In this document: in pieces, positions 9,722-17,869 of the stretch
Numbering within the stretch: position 1 is the stretch's first letter
How the letters are laid out: every line of letters begins with the position of its first letter
Assembly (NCBI GenBank): GCA_963765135.1
Contig: CAVXUX010000002.1
Location: 434,001-498,000 of the forward strand
Reading direction: 5' to 3'
DNA length: 64,000 nt
DNA from: JACVRW01 sp963765135
GTDB lineage: Bacteria; Actinomycetota; Thermoleophilia; Solirubrobacterales; Thermoleophilaceae
Notes under the pieces: model-generated
Seen by the model: only the letters and a program-made list of their open reading frames with translations
Databases searched by the model: none
Told to the model about the DNA's origin: nothing
Position numbers and translations under genes: made by a program

Positions 9722-10783
9722 ACCACAGCTTCGGCAGCGGCGGGCAGTTCACGGTCGGCGTGGAGGAGGAGCTGCTGCTGGTTGACCCCGACACGCTTCA
9801 GCTCGCCCACGTGGCCGACCAGGTCGTCCCGCACCTGGACCTGGCATTCGAGCGCGCCGGGCACGAGGCGTTCCTGGCGGAGATCGAGGTGCGCTCGGAG
9901 CCGCGCGGCAGCGCTGCCGAGGCCGTCGCCGACATCGCCGAGGGCCGGGCGGCGGTTCGCGACGCGGGCGGCACCCCGATGGCGGTCGGCCTGCACCCGG
10001 ACGCCGGGTTCGGCGACGTGAAGCTGGTCGACTCGGACCGCTACCGGCGCGTGGAGGCGGAGATGCGGGGCCTGATCAAACGCACGCCGGAGTGCGCGCT
10101 GCACGTGCACGTGGCGATGCCCTCGCCCGACGCCGCCGTCCACGCGTTGATGGGCCTGCGCGAGGCGCTGCCGCTGATCGGAGCGCTGGGCGCCGCCTCG
10201 CCGTTCTGGTTCGGCATGGACTCCGCACTGGCGAGTGCCCGCTCGGCGGTGATCCGGGCCTATCCGGGACGCGGCGTCCCGCCCCCGCTGCGCGGCTGGG
10301 AGGAGTACCTCGAGATTCTGGACGGGATCGCCCTCGGCGGCGGTCCGAAGGACCACACGATGGTGTGGTGGGACGCGCGCCTGCAGCCGCGGCTGGGCAC
10401 GGTGGAGCTGCGCGAGCTGGACGTGCAGACGAACGTCGAGCAGACCGCGGGCATGGCCGCCCTGGTCCACGCGCTCGCGCGCCGAGCGGCGGAGCAGCCG
10501 CCGACCGACCTGGCGCCCGCCCAGGCGCTGCACTGGTCGAGCTTCCGCGCCGTCCGCGACGGACTCGAGGCCGAGCTGCTCTTCCGCGGCCGCCTGCGCA
10601 AGGCACGCGACGCGGCCCGGGAGCTCCTCGACGAGCTGCGCGGCGAGGACGACGCGCTGGACGGCGTGGAGCGCATCCTGCGCGAGGGCGGAGCGCCGGC
10701 GCGGCAGCGGGCCGTGTACGCCGACGGCGGGATGCCGGCCCTGCTGCGTTACGCTGGCGGACGAGACCGCGCGCGGGCTATGA
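9718..10783 (+). CDS. YbdK-type carboxylate-amine ligase (GCS2 family), frameshift near 10753
   Basis: A glutamate-cysteine ligase family 2 protein, about 354 residues when repaired. VGVEEELLLVDPDTLQL near the start is the ATP-grasp-like signature, followed by EIEVRSEPRG, ALHVHVAMPSPDAAV and a WWDARLQPRLGTVELRELD segment, all typical of YbdK. Family members make gamma-glutamyl amide bonds with weak Glu-Cys ligase activity. The frame as written continues past the hairpin at 10800-10849. Dropping the G at 10753 instead gives LLRYLADETARGL and a TGA at 10781-10783, the family-like C-terminus, placing the hairpin just downstream. GTG start coupled to the FAD gene. Confidence 0.85.
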
Positions 10784-10799
10784 AGAGCCGCCCGAACGC

Positions 10800-10849
10800 G
10801 AGTGTGGGCCCCGGTTCCCGGATATGTCCCGGAAGCCGGGCCCGCACTC
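10800..10849 (+). terminator. Strong hairpin after the YbdK-type gene
   Basis: Arms GAGTGTGGGCCCCGGTTCC (10800-10818) and GGAAGCCGGGCCCGCACTC (10831-10849) pair over 19 positions with few mismatches around a 12-base loop. There is no T tract. It lies between this gene and the convergent sigma factor gene, and could stop transcription from both sides. Confidence 0.65.
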
Positions 10850-10876
10850 AGGCCTGACGGCCCTTGTTGCTGCTGG

Positions 10877-11770
10877 TTAGGCCGCTTCGCGCAGCGCCGC
10901 GACCGTCTCGTCCTTGGAGAGACGCCGCAGCGCCTTCTCCTCGAGCTGGCGGACGCGCTCGCTGGAGAGCCCGAGCCGGCGGCCGGTCTCGCGCAGGGCC
11001 TTGGGCTCCTCGCGGTCGAGGCCGAAGCGCAGCGTGATCACGGTGCGCTCGTTCTCCGGGAGGGTGCCGACGGCGTCGCGCAGCGCCTCCCAGTTCAGCT
11101 CGGAGCTGACGTAGTCCTCGATCGACGGGCCGTCGCTGGCGATCAGGTCGCCCAGCGACGTGTCGCCGTCCTCGCCGACGCCCTGGTCGAGGCTGGCGGG
11201 ACCGCGATCCGCACGCCGGATGTCGACCACCTCGTCGACCGGCAGGTCCACGCGCTCGGAGATCTCCTCGTCGGTGGGCTGACGGCCCAGCTCGACGGCG
11301 AGCTTGCGCTCGGCGTCGGAGATCTTGCGCGCCCGCGCCACGATGTGCACGGGCAGTCGCACCGTGCGCCCCGAGTTGGCGAGCCCGCGGCCGATCGCCT
11401 GGCGGATCCACAGCGTGCCGTAGGTGGAGAACTTGAAGCCCTTGCGCCAGTCGAACTTCTCGACCGCGCGAATCAGGCCGAGCATGCCCTCCTGGATCAG
11501 GTCGCCGAGGGGCAGGCCCTGCCCCTGGTACTTGCGCGCCACCGAGATCACGAGCCGCAGATTCGAGTTGATCATGCGGTCCTTGGCCTCGAGGTCGCCC
11601 TTCTCGATGCGCTGGGCCAGCTCGACCTCCTCCTCAGCGGTGAGAAGGGGGTGCTTGCGGGCCTCGTTGAAGAACAGCTGCAGCGAATCCTCCAGCTCCG
11701 GAGTGAAGGAGTAGCTGGGAGTGGTGGTGGTGCTCGTAGTAGGTCCTTCGTTAGATAGTTCGACGTTCAT
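10877..11770 (-). CDS. RpoD-like sigma-70 factor without region 1.1
   Basis: A 297-residue primary-type (group 1/2) sigma factor. Region 1.2 is ELEDSLQLFFNEARKHPLL, region 2 contains NLRLVISVARKYQGQGLPLGDL and the -10 recognition helix FDWRKGFKFSTYGTLWIRQAI, region 3 begins PVHIVARARKISDAERKL, and region 4.2 ends with LGLSSERVRQLEEKALRRL. The short Thr-rich N-terminus means no autoinhibitory region 1.1. It should read -10/-35 promoters of housekeeping type. A second RpoD-like gene lies at 26519-27580, so this one is probably an alternative group 2 factor. Promoter is in the 159-base divergent gap with the eRF1-like gene. Confidence 0.93.
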   Translation of the reverse strand: MNVELSNEGPTTSTTTTPSYSFTPELEDSLQLFFNEARKHPLLTAEEEVELAQRIEKGDLEAKDRMINSNLRLVISVARKYQGQGLPLGDLIQEGMLGLIRAVEKFDWRKGFKFSTYGTLWIRQAIGRGLANSGRTVRLPVHIVARARKISDAERKLAVELGRQPTDEEISERVDLPVDEVVDIRRADRGPASLDQGVGEDGDTSLGDLIASDGPSIEDYVSSELNWEALRDAVGTLPENERTVITLRFGLDREEPKALRETGRRLGLSSERVRQLEEKALRRLSKDETVAALREAA

Positions 11771-11856
11771 CGAAAGTATACCTCATTGCCTTGCCAGACC
11801 AAACTCTGGGATAGTCGTTGTACGCACAAATAAGTACTCCTGCCCGTCCAAATTGT

Positions 11857-11875
11857 TACTTACCAATCGTAAGTA
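11857..11875. promoter_or_regulatory. Palindrome TACTTAC-N5-GTAAGTA in a divergent promoter region
   Basis: A perfect 7-base inverted repeat with a 5-base spacer (CAATC) lies in the AT-rich gap 11771-11929 between the sigma factor and the eRF1-like gene. A further TAAGTA half-site is at 11831-11836, 40 bp from the TAAGTA at the right arm. The local sequence ACCAATCGTAAGTAG (11862-11876) matches 13 of 15 bases of 1648-1662 upstream of the oxidoreductase gene. It looks like an operator; the regulator is unknown. Confidence 0.45.
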
Positions 11876-11929
11876 GATCGTCAAGACGGGTCTGTGTGAC
11901 GCCGTCGCCGTTCGGGTAGGGACGAGGCA

Positions 11930-13069
11930 ATGCAGGTGATGGCTCCCGATCGCGACGAGCTGCGGCGCCTCGCGGAGATTCGCCTCGATCGCCCGGTCGT
12001 GCTGAGCCTCTATCTCGACCTGGACCCGACCGAGTTCGCCACCCCGCCAGCCCGGGCGACGGCCGTGCGGTCGCTCTTGGACGAGGCCGACCGCCAGGCG
12101 CGCGAGCGCCGGGAGCTGCCCCACGAGGAGCGGATGGACCTGCGCGCCAGCCTCGCACGGGCCAGCTCGGTGCTCGAGGGAGACCTCCCCGCCGAAGGCG
12201 CGCAGGCGCTTGCGATCTTCGTGGCCGAGTCCGCCGGCCTGTTCGAGGTCCTCAAGCTGCCGCGCCCGGTGCCCAGCCGTGTGGCGATCCGACGGTCGCC
12301 GCTGGTCGCGCCGCTCGCGTGGCTGGCGCGGCGCGAGCGCTGGTGCGTGGCGTTGGTCAACCGGCGCGACGCGCGCATCTTCCGTGGCTCGCCCGACGGG
12401 CTGGGCGAGATCGAGCAGATCCACGATCTGGTCTTCGGCCAGCACGACCAGGGAGGCTGGTCGCAGGCCCGCTACCAGCGCGGGATCGAGAAGGAGAAGG
12501 ACGACCACCTCAAGCACACCGTCGAGGCGCTGATGAAGCACTTCAAGCGGCGGCCGTTCGAGCGGCTCATCGTCGGCGGGCCGCGTGAGGTGGTGGCCGA
12601 CTTCGAGTCCAAGCTGCACGGCTACCTGGCCGAGCGGCTGGCCGGCCGCATCGACGTGGACGTGGAGCACTCGACCCCGGAGCAGGTGCTCGACGCGGTT
12701 CAGCCGCGCTTCGAGGAGCTCGAGGAGGAGCGCGAGGCCGAGGCGCTGGAGCGCCTCGGCGAGGGCGGCCGCGCCGCGATCGGGCTCGAGGAGGTGCTGC
12801 GGGCGCTCAACGAGCGGCGCGTGGAGACGCTGGTGGCCGACGAGCGCTACTCGGCGGAGGGCACCTTCTGTCCCTCGTGTGGCTGGCTCGGGCCGGCCGG
12901 CGAGCGCAGCTGCCCGGTGGACGAGACCGAGCTCGAGACGCTGGACGACCTCACCGAGGCCGCGGTAGAGCTGACCATCCAGCAGTCGGCGGAGATCCTG
13001 GCCGTGCGCCGCCGGCGGGACGAGCTGGCCGAGCGCGCCGGCGGGCTCGCCGCCCTGCTGCGCTTCTGA
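11930..13069 (+). CDS. Bacterial eRF1-like protein, Vms1/Ankzf1-type peptidyl-tRNA hydrolase family
   Basis: A 379-residue protein of the bacterial archaeo-eukaryotic release factor (baeRF/VLRF1) group. An N-terminal mixed domain (residues 1-130) precedes ARRERWCVALVNRRDARIF, the release-factor-like core. Its loop QGGWSQARYQRGIEKEKDDH (around residues 179-198) holds the GGxxQ-type motif that corresponds to the catalytic loop of eRF1 and Vms1. A helical part with eL30-like EALMKHFKRRPFERLIVGGP follows. The C-terminal CPSCGWLGPAGERSCPVD is a zinc finger. Relatives free nascent chains from peptidyl-tRNA, so a role in ribosome rescue or hibernation is the family-based guess. Divergent from a sigma factor gene, upstream of the ABC exporter. 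Confidence 0.78.
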   Translation: MQVMAPDRDELRRLAEIRLDRPVVLSLYLDLDPTEFATPPARATAVRSLLDEADRQARERRELPHEERMDLRASLARASSVLEGDLPAEGAQALAIFVAESAGLFEVLKLPRPVPSRVAIRRSPLVAPLAWLARRERWCVALVNRRDARIFRGSPDGLGEIEQIHDLVFGQHDQGGWSQARYQRGIEKEKDDHLKHTVEALMKHFKRRPFERLIVGGPREVVADFESKLHGYLAERLAGRIDVDVEHSTPEQVLDAVQPRFEELEEEREAEALERLGEGGRAAIGLEEVLRALNERRVETLVADERYSAEGTFCPSCGWLGPAGERSCPVDETELETLDDLTEAAVELTIQQSAEILAVRRRRDELAERAGGLAALLRF

Positions 13070-13101
13070 CCGAAGCAAGCCCGTTGGTACTTTGAGCGGT
13101 T

Positions 13102-14101
13102 ATGAGCGAAGCCGCGATCGAAGCCACCGAGCTGGTCAGGGAGTTCAAGAAGGGCCCGCGCGCGGTCGACGGCATCGACCTGCGCGTCGAGCCCGGCGAG
13201 GTGTACGGCTTCCTGGGTCCCAACGGCGCGGGGAAGTCGACCACCGTCCACATGCTCACCACGCTGCTGCCGCCGACCTCGGGGACGGCTCGGGTGGGCG
13301 GCCACGACATCGTCCGCGAGGGGCCGGAGGTGCGCGCCGTGATCGGCGCGGCACTCCAGGAAGCCGCGCTCGATCCGTTCCTGACCGGCGCCGAGCACCT
13401 CAGGCTGCAGACCGCCCTGCACGGCATCCGCGGCGCCGACGCCAAGCGGCGCTCGGGCGAGCTGCTGGCCCGCGTGGGACTCACGCAGGCCGCCGACCGC
13501 AAGGTGGGCGGCTACTCGGGCGGCATGAAGCGGCGCCTCGACCTGGCGCTCGCGCTGGTGCACGAGCCGCGCATCCTGTTCCTCGACGAGCCCACCACCG
13601 GCCTCGATCCGCAGAGCCGCAGCGCCCTCTGGGACGAGGTCCAGCGGCTCGCGTCCGACAGCGGCGTGACGGTCTTCCTCACCACGCAGTACCTCGAGGA
13701 GGCCGACGTGCTGGCGGACCGGATCGGCATCATCGACCACGGCCGGATCGTGGCCGAGGGGACTCCCGAGGCGCTCAAGGCGGAGATCAGCCGGCCGACC
13801 CTGGAGGTCATCCCGGCCGACCACGGCCGAGCTCGGGCGCACCCGCGAGGTGCTGGCCCGCTTCGGCGAGCCGGCCAACTCGTCGCCCAAGGGCGCCGGC
13901 GTGCGCCTGTCGGAGGGCGAGGCCCAGCTGGCCGACGTGGTGCGCGCGCTCGATGCCGAGGACATCCACGTCCACCACCTCCAGCTGCACGCGCCGACGC
14001 TCGACGACGTCTTCCTCGAGAAGACCGGGCGCTCGCTGGAGGGCGCCGCGGAGGAGGAGACGGCCGAGGAGCCCGATACCGGGGAGGTGGTCGCCGCGTG
14101 A
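13102..14101 (+). CDS. DrrA-type ABC exporter ATPase, frameshift near 13828
   Basis: A daunorubicin-resistance-type ABC ATPase, 332 residues when repaired. Walker A is GPNGAGKST near residue 39, the signature YSGGMKRRLDLALAL near 139, Walker B RILFLDEPTTGLD near 155 and the switch His region is replaced by TTQYLEEADVLAD, which is normal for this subgroup (Gln form). The frame breaks after EVIPADHG, at 13826-13828 (one extra C); the remainder GELGRTREVLARFGE-like C-terminal domain ends LDDVFLEKTGRSLEG at 14101. Its stop overlaps the GTG of the permease. Substrate could be a drug, lipid or antibiotic. Confidence 0.9.
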
Positions 14102-14880
14102 GGCGGTCCACCCTGCTCGTCCAGGTCGGCGTGCTGGCACGCCGGTCGGTGGTGCGCACGCTGCGCCAGCCGGCGATGGTGGTCCCGTCGCTGGTCTTCC
14201 CGCTGATGCTGCTCTCGATCAACTCGAGCGGACTCGAGAGCGCCACCAACCTGCCCGGCTTCCCGACCGACTCCTACTTCCAGTTCGCGCTCGCGATCGC
14301 GTTCGTCCAGGGCGCGCTGTTCTCCGCCAACAGCGCGGGGACCAACGTCGCCAACGACATCGAGAGCGGGTTCCTGAACCGGCTGGCGCTCACGCCGCTG
14401 CGCCGCATCGCCCTGATGGTCGGCCAACTGGCCGGCATCCTCGCGTTGGGGCTGATCCAGGCGGTCACGTTCGTGCTGGTGGGCGTGGCGTTCGGGGCCG
14501 GGATCGCGGCCGGCGTGGAGGGCGCGCTCGTGATCGTGGCGCTGTCCCTGGTGATCTCGCTCGCCTTCGGCTGCATCGGAGCCTTCGTCGCGCTGCGCAG
14601 CGGCTCGGGCGAGGCGGTGCAGGGCGTTTTCCCGCTGTTCTTCGCCGCGCTGTTCCTGTCGTCGATGTCGCTGCCGCGCAACCTGATCGAGACGGACTGG
14701 TTCCGAACGGTGGCCACCTGGAACCCGGTCTCCTACATGCTCGAGGCGATCCGGTCGCTCGTGATCGTGGGATGGGACGCTGAGGCGCTCGCGCTCGGGT
14801 TCGCCTGCGCGGGCGGCTTGGCGCTGATCGCGATGCTCGCGGCCTCCTCGGCGCTGCGCACGAGGCTGGTGCGCACATGA
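14098..14880 (+). CDS. ABC-2 type permease, first subunit
   Basis: A 260-residue integral membrane subunit of the ABC-2 family with about six membrane spans. The LRQPAMVVPSLVFPLMLLSI segment at residues 22-41 is the typical first span, ESGFLNRLALTPLRR near 83 is the conserved cytoplasmic loop, and TWNPVSYMLEAIRSLV near 208 is the ABC-2 signature region. The GTG start is confirmed by the 4-base GTGA overlap with the ATPase gene. It should form the channel with the next gene, as a heterodimer energised by the preceding ATPase. Confidence 0.9.
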   Translation: MRRSTLLVQVGVLARRSVVRTLRQPAMVVPSLVFPLMLLSINSSGLESATNLPGFPTDSYFQFALAIAFVQGALFSANSAGTNVANDIESGFLNRLALTPLRRIALMVGQLAGILALGLIQAVTFVLVGVAFGAGIAAGVEGALVIVALSLVISLAFGCIGAFVALRSGSGEAVQGVFPLFFAALFLSSMSLPRNLIETDWFRTVATWNPVSYMLEAIRSLVIVGWDAEALALGFACAGGLALIAMLAASSALRTRLVRT

Positions 14881-15650
14881 CCGCCGGATTCTGGTCGGTC
14901 GCGCGGGCGGTGGCCTGGCGCAACATTCACAACTTCTTCACCAACCCGGCGATCATCGTGCCGTCGCTGCTGTTCCCGATGTTCTTCTTCACCGCCTTCG
15001 CGGGCGGTCTCTCGCGCGTGGACCAGGTGCCCGGCTTCAACTACCAGGCGGGATACACGACGTTCGTGTACGGCTTCGTGCTGCTCCAGGCCTCGACGTT
15101 CGGCGGCATCTTCACCGGCTTCTCGGTGGCGCGCGACTTCGAGTCGGGCTTCTCGCGCCGGCTGCTCATGGCGGCACGCAGCCACGGCGGGATCATCGGC
15201 GGCTACTGGCTGGCGGCGCTCACCCGCGCGATCTTCACGGTCTCGGTGGTCACGACTGTCGCCCTGATCGCCGGCCTCGAGGTGAACGGCAACGCGATCG
15301 ACCTCGTCGGCCTCTACTCGCTGGCGGTGGTCGTCAACGCCGCGGCGATGCTGTTCGGCACCGGCATCGCGATGCGCCTGCGCACGATGCAGGCCGGGCC
15401 GCTGATGCAGGTGCCGGCGTTCCTGCTGCTGTTCCTTGCGCCCGTATGGGTGCCGTACGACCTGCTGACCGGCTGGGTCAAGGGCGCGGCCGCGTTCAAC
15501 CCGATCACGCTGATGCTCGAGGCCGGGCGCGGATTCCTGGCGGGCGACCCGACCAAGGTGCTCCCCGCATTCGCGGTCGCGGCGGTGCTCGCGGCCGTCA
15601 CCGTGCTGTGGGCCCGCGGGGGCCTGCGCAGCGCCGAGCGCGCGGCCTAG
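14877..15650 (+). CDS. ABC-2 type permease, second subunit
   Basis: A 257-residue ABC-2 permease paralogous to the preceding subunit: FFTNPAIIVPSLLFPMFFFT at the first span, VARDFESGFSRRLLMAARS for the loop and FNPITLMLEAGRGFL for the signature. Six hydrophobic spans. The ATG at 14877 overlaps the previous stop (ATGA). Together with the two genes before it this makes a complete DrrAB-like exporter with two distinct permeases. Confidence 0.9.
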   Translation: MTAGFWSVARAVAWRNIHNFFTNPAIIVPSLLFPMFFFTAFAGGLSRVDQVPGFNYQAGYTTFVYGFVLLQASTFGGIFTGFSVARDFESGFSRRLLMAARSHGGIIGGYWLAALTRAIFTVSVVTTVALIAGLEVNGNAIDLVGLYSLAVVVNAAAMLFGTGIAMRLRTMQAGPLMQVPAFLLLFLAPVWVPYDLLTGWVKGAAAFNPITLMLEAGRGFLAGDPTKVLPAFAVAAVLAAVTVLWARGGLRSAERAA

Positions 15651-15668
15651 CAGCGGTAGGCTGCCGTC

Positions 15669-16082
15669 ATGGCCGAGGTGAACGAGCTGGTGGAGGGCGA
15701 CGGCTGGGCCGTCGTGAACGTCGAGGCGCTCGGGGAGGGACCCGGCTTCCGCAAGGTGCGAGGGCCGCTCGGGGTGACCGCCTTTGGCGTCAACGGGATC
15801 GTGCTGCCCGAGGGCTACGAGACCGGCCGCCACTTCCACGATCAGCAGCAGGAGCTCTACTTCGTCCACAGCGGACGCATCGAGATCACCTTCAACGACG
15901 AGACCACCCACACGCTCGGCCCCGGCGGCCTGGCACGCGTGGACGCCCAGACGATCCGAAAAATCAAGAACATCGGCGACGGCCCGTGCATGTACCTCGT
16001 CACCGGTGGCAAGGACGGCTACGTGGGCCGCGACGGCCGGCTGCCGGAGGGCGAGACCAGCCGCGTCGGCCCGAGCTCCTAG
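15669..16082 (+). CDS. Cupin-domain protein
   Basis: A 137-residue single-domain cupin. Cupin motif 1 is GRHFHDQQQELYFVHSG (residues 53-69) with two His and a Glu available for metal binding, and motif 2 follows around PGGLARVDAQTIRKIKN. The N-terminus VNELVEGDGWAVVNVEALG is of the short stand-alone type found in many actinobacteria. No enzyme reaction can be assigned; it may be a small binding protein or isomerase. It lies 18 bases after the ABC permease and ends at a hairpin. Confidence 0.8.
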   Translation: MAEVNELVEGDGWAVVNVEALGEGPGFRKVRGPLGVTAFGVNGIVLPEGYETGRHFHDQQQELYFVHSGRIEITFNDETTHTLGPGGLARVDAQTIRKIKNIGDGPCMYLVTGGKDGYVGRDGRLPEGETSRVGPSS

Positions 16083-16083
16083 C

Positions 16084-16103
16084 GGGGTGGGGATCTCCAC
16101 CCC
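16084..16103 (+). terminator. 7-bp perfect hairpin right after the cupin gene
   Basis: GGGGTGG (16084-16090) and CCACCCC (16097-16103) form a perfect stem with a 6-base loop, beginning one base after the cupin stop. No T tract follows. The GTG used here as the start of the next gene sits inside the left arm, so the element may instead hinder translation of that gene. Confidence 0.45.
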
Positions 16104-17034
16104 TCTCGGGGTTGTCGCTGTCGTCGCAGCGCTCGCGCTGGCGGCGCCGCCGGCGGGCGCCGCGACCGTGGGCGGCTGCCCCGTCTTCCCGTCCAACAAC
16201 CCCTGGAACCAGCGCGTCGACCGCCTGCCGGTCCTGCGCGACTCCGACGCGATCGTGCGCTCGATCGGCGCGACCGACACCATGCACGCCGACTTCGGCT
16301 CGGGCCTCTGGGACGGCGGCCCGATCGGGATCCCCTTCGTGACGGTCGGAGGCTCCCAGCCCAAGGTCCCGATTTCGTTCGACTACGCCGACGAGTCCGA
16401 CGACGGTCCCTATCCGATCCCCTCCCGAGCCCCGATCGAGGGCGGGCGCAACGCGGACGGCGACCGTCACGTGATCGTGGTCGACCGCAAGCGCTGCCGC
16501 CTCTACGAGGTGTTCGGGGCCTACCCGCGCGGCTCGGGCTGGACGGCCGGCTCGGGGGCGATCTGGAACCTGCGCTCCAACCGGCTGCGCCCGCGCGGGT
16601 GGACCTCCGCGGACGCCGCCGGCCTGCCGATCCTGCCGGGCCTGGCGCGCTACGACGAGGTCAAGCGCGGCAGGATCGACCACGCCCTGCGCTTCACGAC
16701 CGCTCGCACCCGCCGCGCGTTCATCTACCCGGCCCGGCACTTTGCCTCCGACCTCACCGATCCGAACCTCCCCGCCATGGGCCAGCGCCTGCGGCTGCGC
16801 CGGAGCTACGAAATCTCGCGTTTCCCCCGTCAGGCGCGCATCGTGCTGAAGGCACTGAAGCGCTACGGGATGATCCTGGCCGACAACGGCTCGCCCTGGT
16901 ACCTCAGCGGCGCACCCGACTCGCGGTGGAGCAACGACCAGCTGCACACGCTGGGCCGGGTTCCCGGCAGCGCCTTCGAGGTGGTCAACACGGCCACCCT
17001 GCCGCGCCCGCGCCATGAGCGCGCCTCCGAGTAA
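16087..17034 (+). CDS. Secreted protein of unknown function with NPWN motif
   Basis: About 315 residues. From the GTG at 16087 there is a hydrophobic signal segment (GVVAVVAALALAAPPAGA) ending near residue 26, then a mature domain starting CPVFPSNNPWNQRVDRLPV. Other notable segments are HADFGSGLWDGGPIGIPFV and a C-terminal YGMILADNGSPWYLSGAPDS. The NPWN-containing fold occurs in secreted proteins of actinobacteria and some other phyla, but I know no function. The start is uncertain because it lies in a hairpin and no good ribosome site is visible. Its last 20 bases overlap the DUF72 gene start. Confidence 0.7.
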   Translation: MGISTPLGVVAVVAALALAAPPAGAATVGGCPVFPSNNPWNQRVDRLPVLRDSDAIVRSIGATDTMHADFGSGLWDGGPIGIPFVTVGGSQPKVPISFDYADESDDGPYPIPSRAPIEGGRNADGDRHVIVVDRKRCRLYEVFGAYPRGSGWTAGSGAIWNLRSNRLRPRGWTSADAAGLPILPGLARYDEVKRGRIDHALRFTTARTRRAFIYPARHFASDLTDPNLPAMGQRLRLRRSYEISRFPRQARIVLKALKRYGMILADNGSPWYLSGAPDSRWSNDQLHTLGRVPGSAFEVVNTATLPRPRHERASE

Positions 17035-17869
17035 CGAGCACGCCGTCCGGGTCGGCTGCTCGGGCTGGAACTACGACGACTGGCGCGGCCGCCTCTATCC
17101 CGAGGGGCTCGTCCGGTCGCGCTGGCTGACCCGCTACGCCGAGCTGTTCGACACGGTCGAGGTGAACTCGACCTTCTATCGGCTCGCTTCGCGCGACGCG
17201 GTCGCCCGCTGGGTGGAGCAGACACCCGACGGGTTCACGTTCGCCGCGAAGGCCAGCCGCTACCTCACCCACGTGCGGCGCCTGCGCGAGATCGAGCAGG
17301 GCATCCACCGCTACTACGAGCGCATCATGCCGCTGGTCGAGGCGGACAAGCTCGGGCCGGTGGTCTGGCAGTTCCCGGCCAACTTCCGCAACGAGGGGGA
17401 GGCCCTGGAGCGCATCGCGACCACACTTGAGCTGGTGCCGCCCGGCCGTCACTGCTTCGAGTTCCGTCACGAGAGCTGGTTCGCCGAGCCGGTCTACGCG
17501 CTCCTGCGTGAGCGCGGTGCCGCGCTCGTGATCGGGGATCACCCCAAGTGGCCCTTCCAGGCCCACGAGCTGACGGCGGACTGGACGCTCGTGCGCCTGC
17601 ATCACGGCCACCGGGGCCGGCGCGGCAACTACTCGGAGTCGGAGCTGGACGAATGGGCCCGCCGGATCGCACGCTGGCGCCGGCGGGCCGAGGTGTTCGT
17701 CTACTTCAACAACGACTGGGAGGGCTTCGCCGTCGAGAACGCGCAGTCGCTCAAGCGGCGGCTGCGGCAGTCTCCAGCCGATCCAGCGCCCGCCGCAGCA
17801 GGCGCGAGACGTGCATCTGCGAGTAGCCGATCTGCTCGCCGATCTCGCGCTGCGTCAGGTCGTGCATGA
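17015..17869 (+). CDS. DUF72 (YecE-like) TIM-barrel protein, tail overlapping a sigma factor gene
   Basis: A DUF72 protein: GCSGWNYDDWRGRLYPEGL near residue 14, FDTVEVNSTFYRLASRD near 47, PDGFTFAAKASRYLTHV near 72 and VVWQFPANFRN near 116 are all family hallmarks, and VYFNNDWEGFAVENAQSL is the usual C-terminus (residue about 248). Function is unknown; a nuclease or epimerase-like role has been guessed for this barrel. After that point the frame runs on for about 35 low-complexity residues, over 119 bases antisense to the sigma factor's conserved region 4. The tail is probably not selected as protein. A lost stop or small indel near 17755 could explain it. Confidence 0.85.
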   Translation: MSAPPSNEHAVRVGCSGWNYDDWRGRLYPEGLVRSRWLTRYAELFDTVEVNSTFYRLASRDAVARWVEQTPDGFTFAAKASRYLTHVRRLREIEQGIHRYYERIMPLVEADKLGPVVWQFPANFRNEGEALERIATTLELVPPGRHCFEFRHESWFAEPVYALLRERGAALVIGDHPKWPFQAHELTADWTLVRLHHGHRGRRGNYSESELDEWARRIARWRRRAEVFVYFNNDWEGFAVENAQSLKRRLRQSPADPAPAAAGARRASASSRSARRSRAASGRA

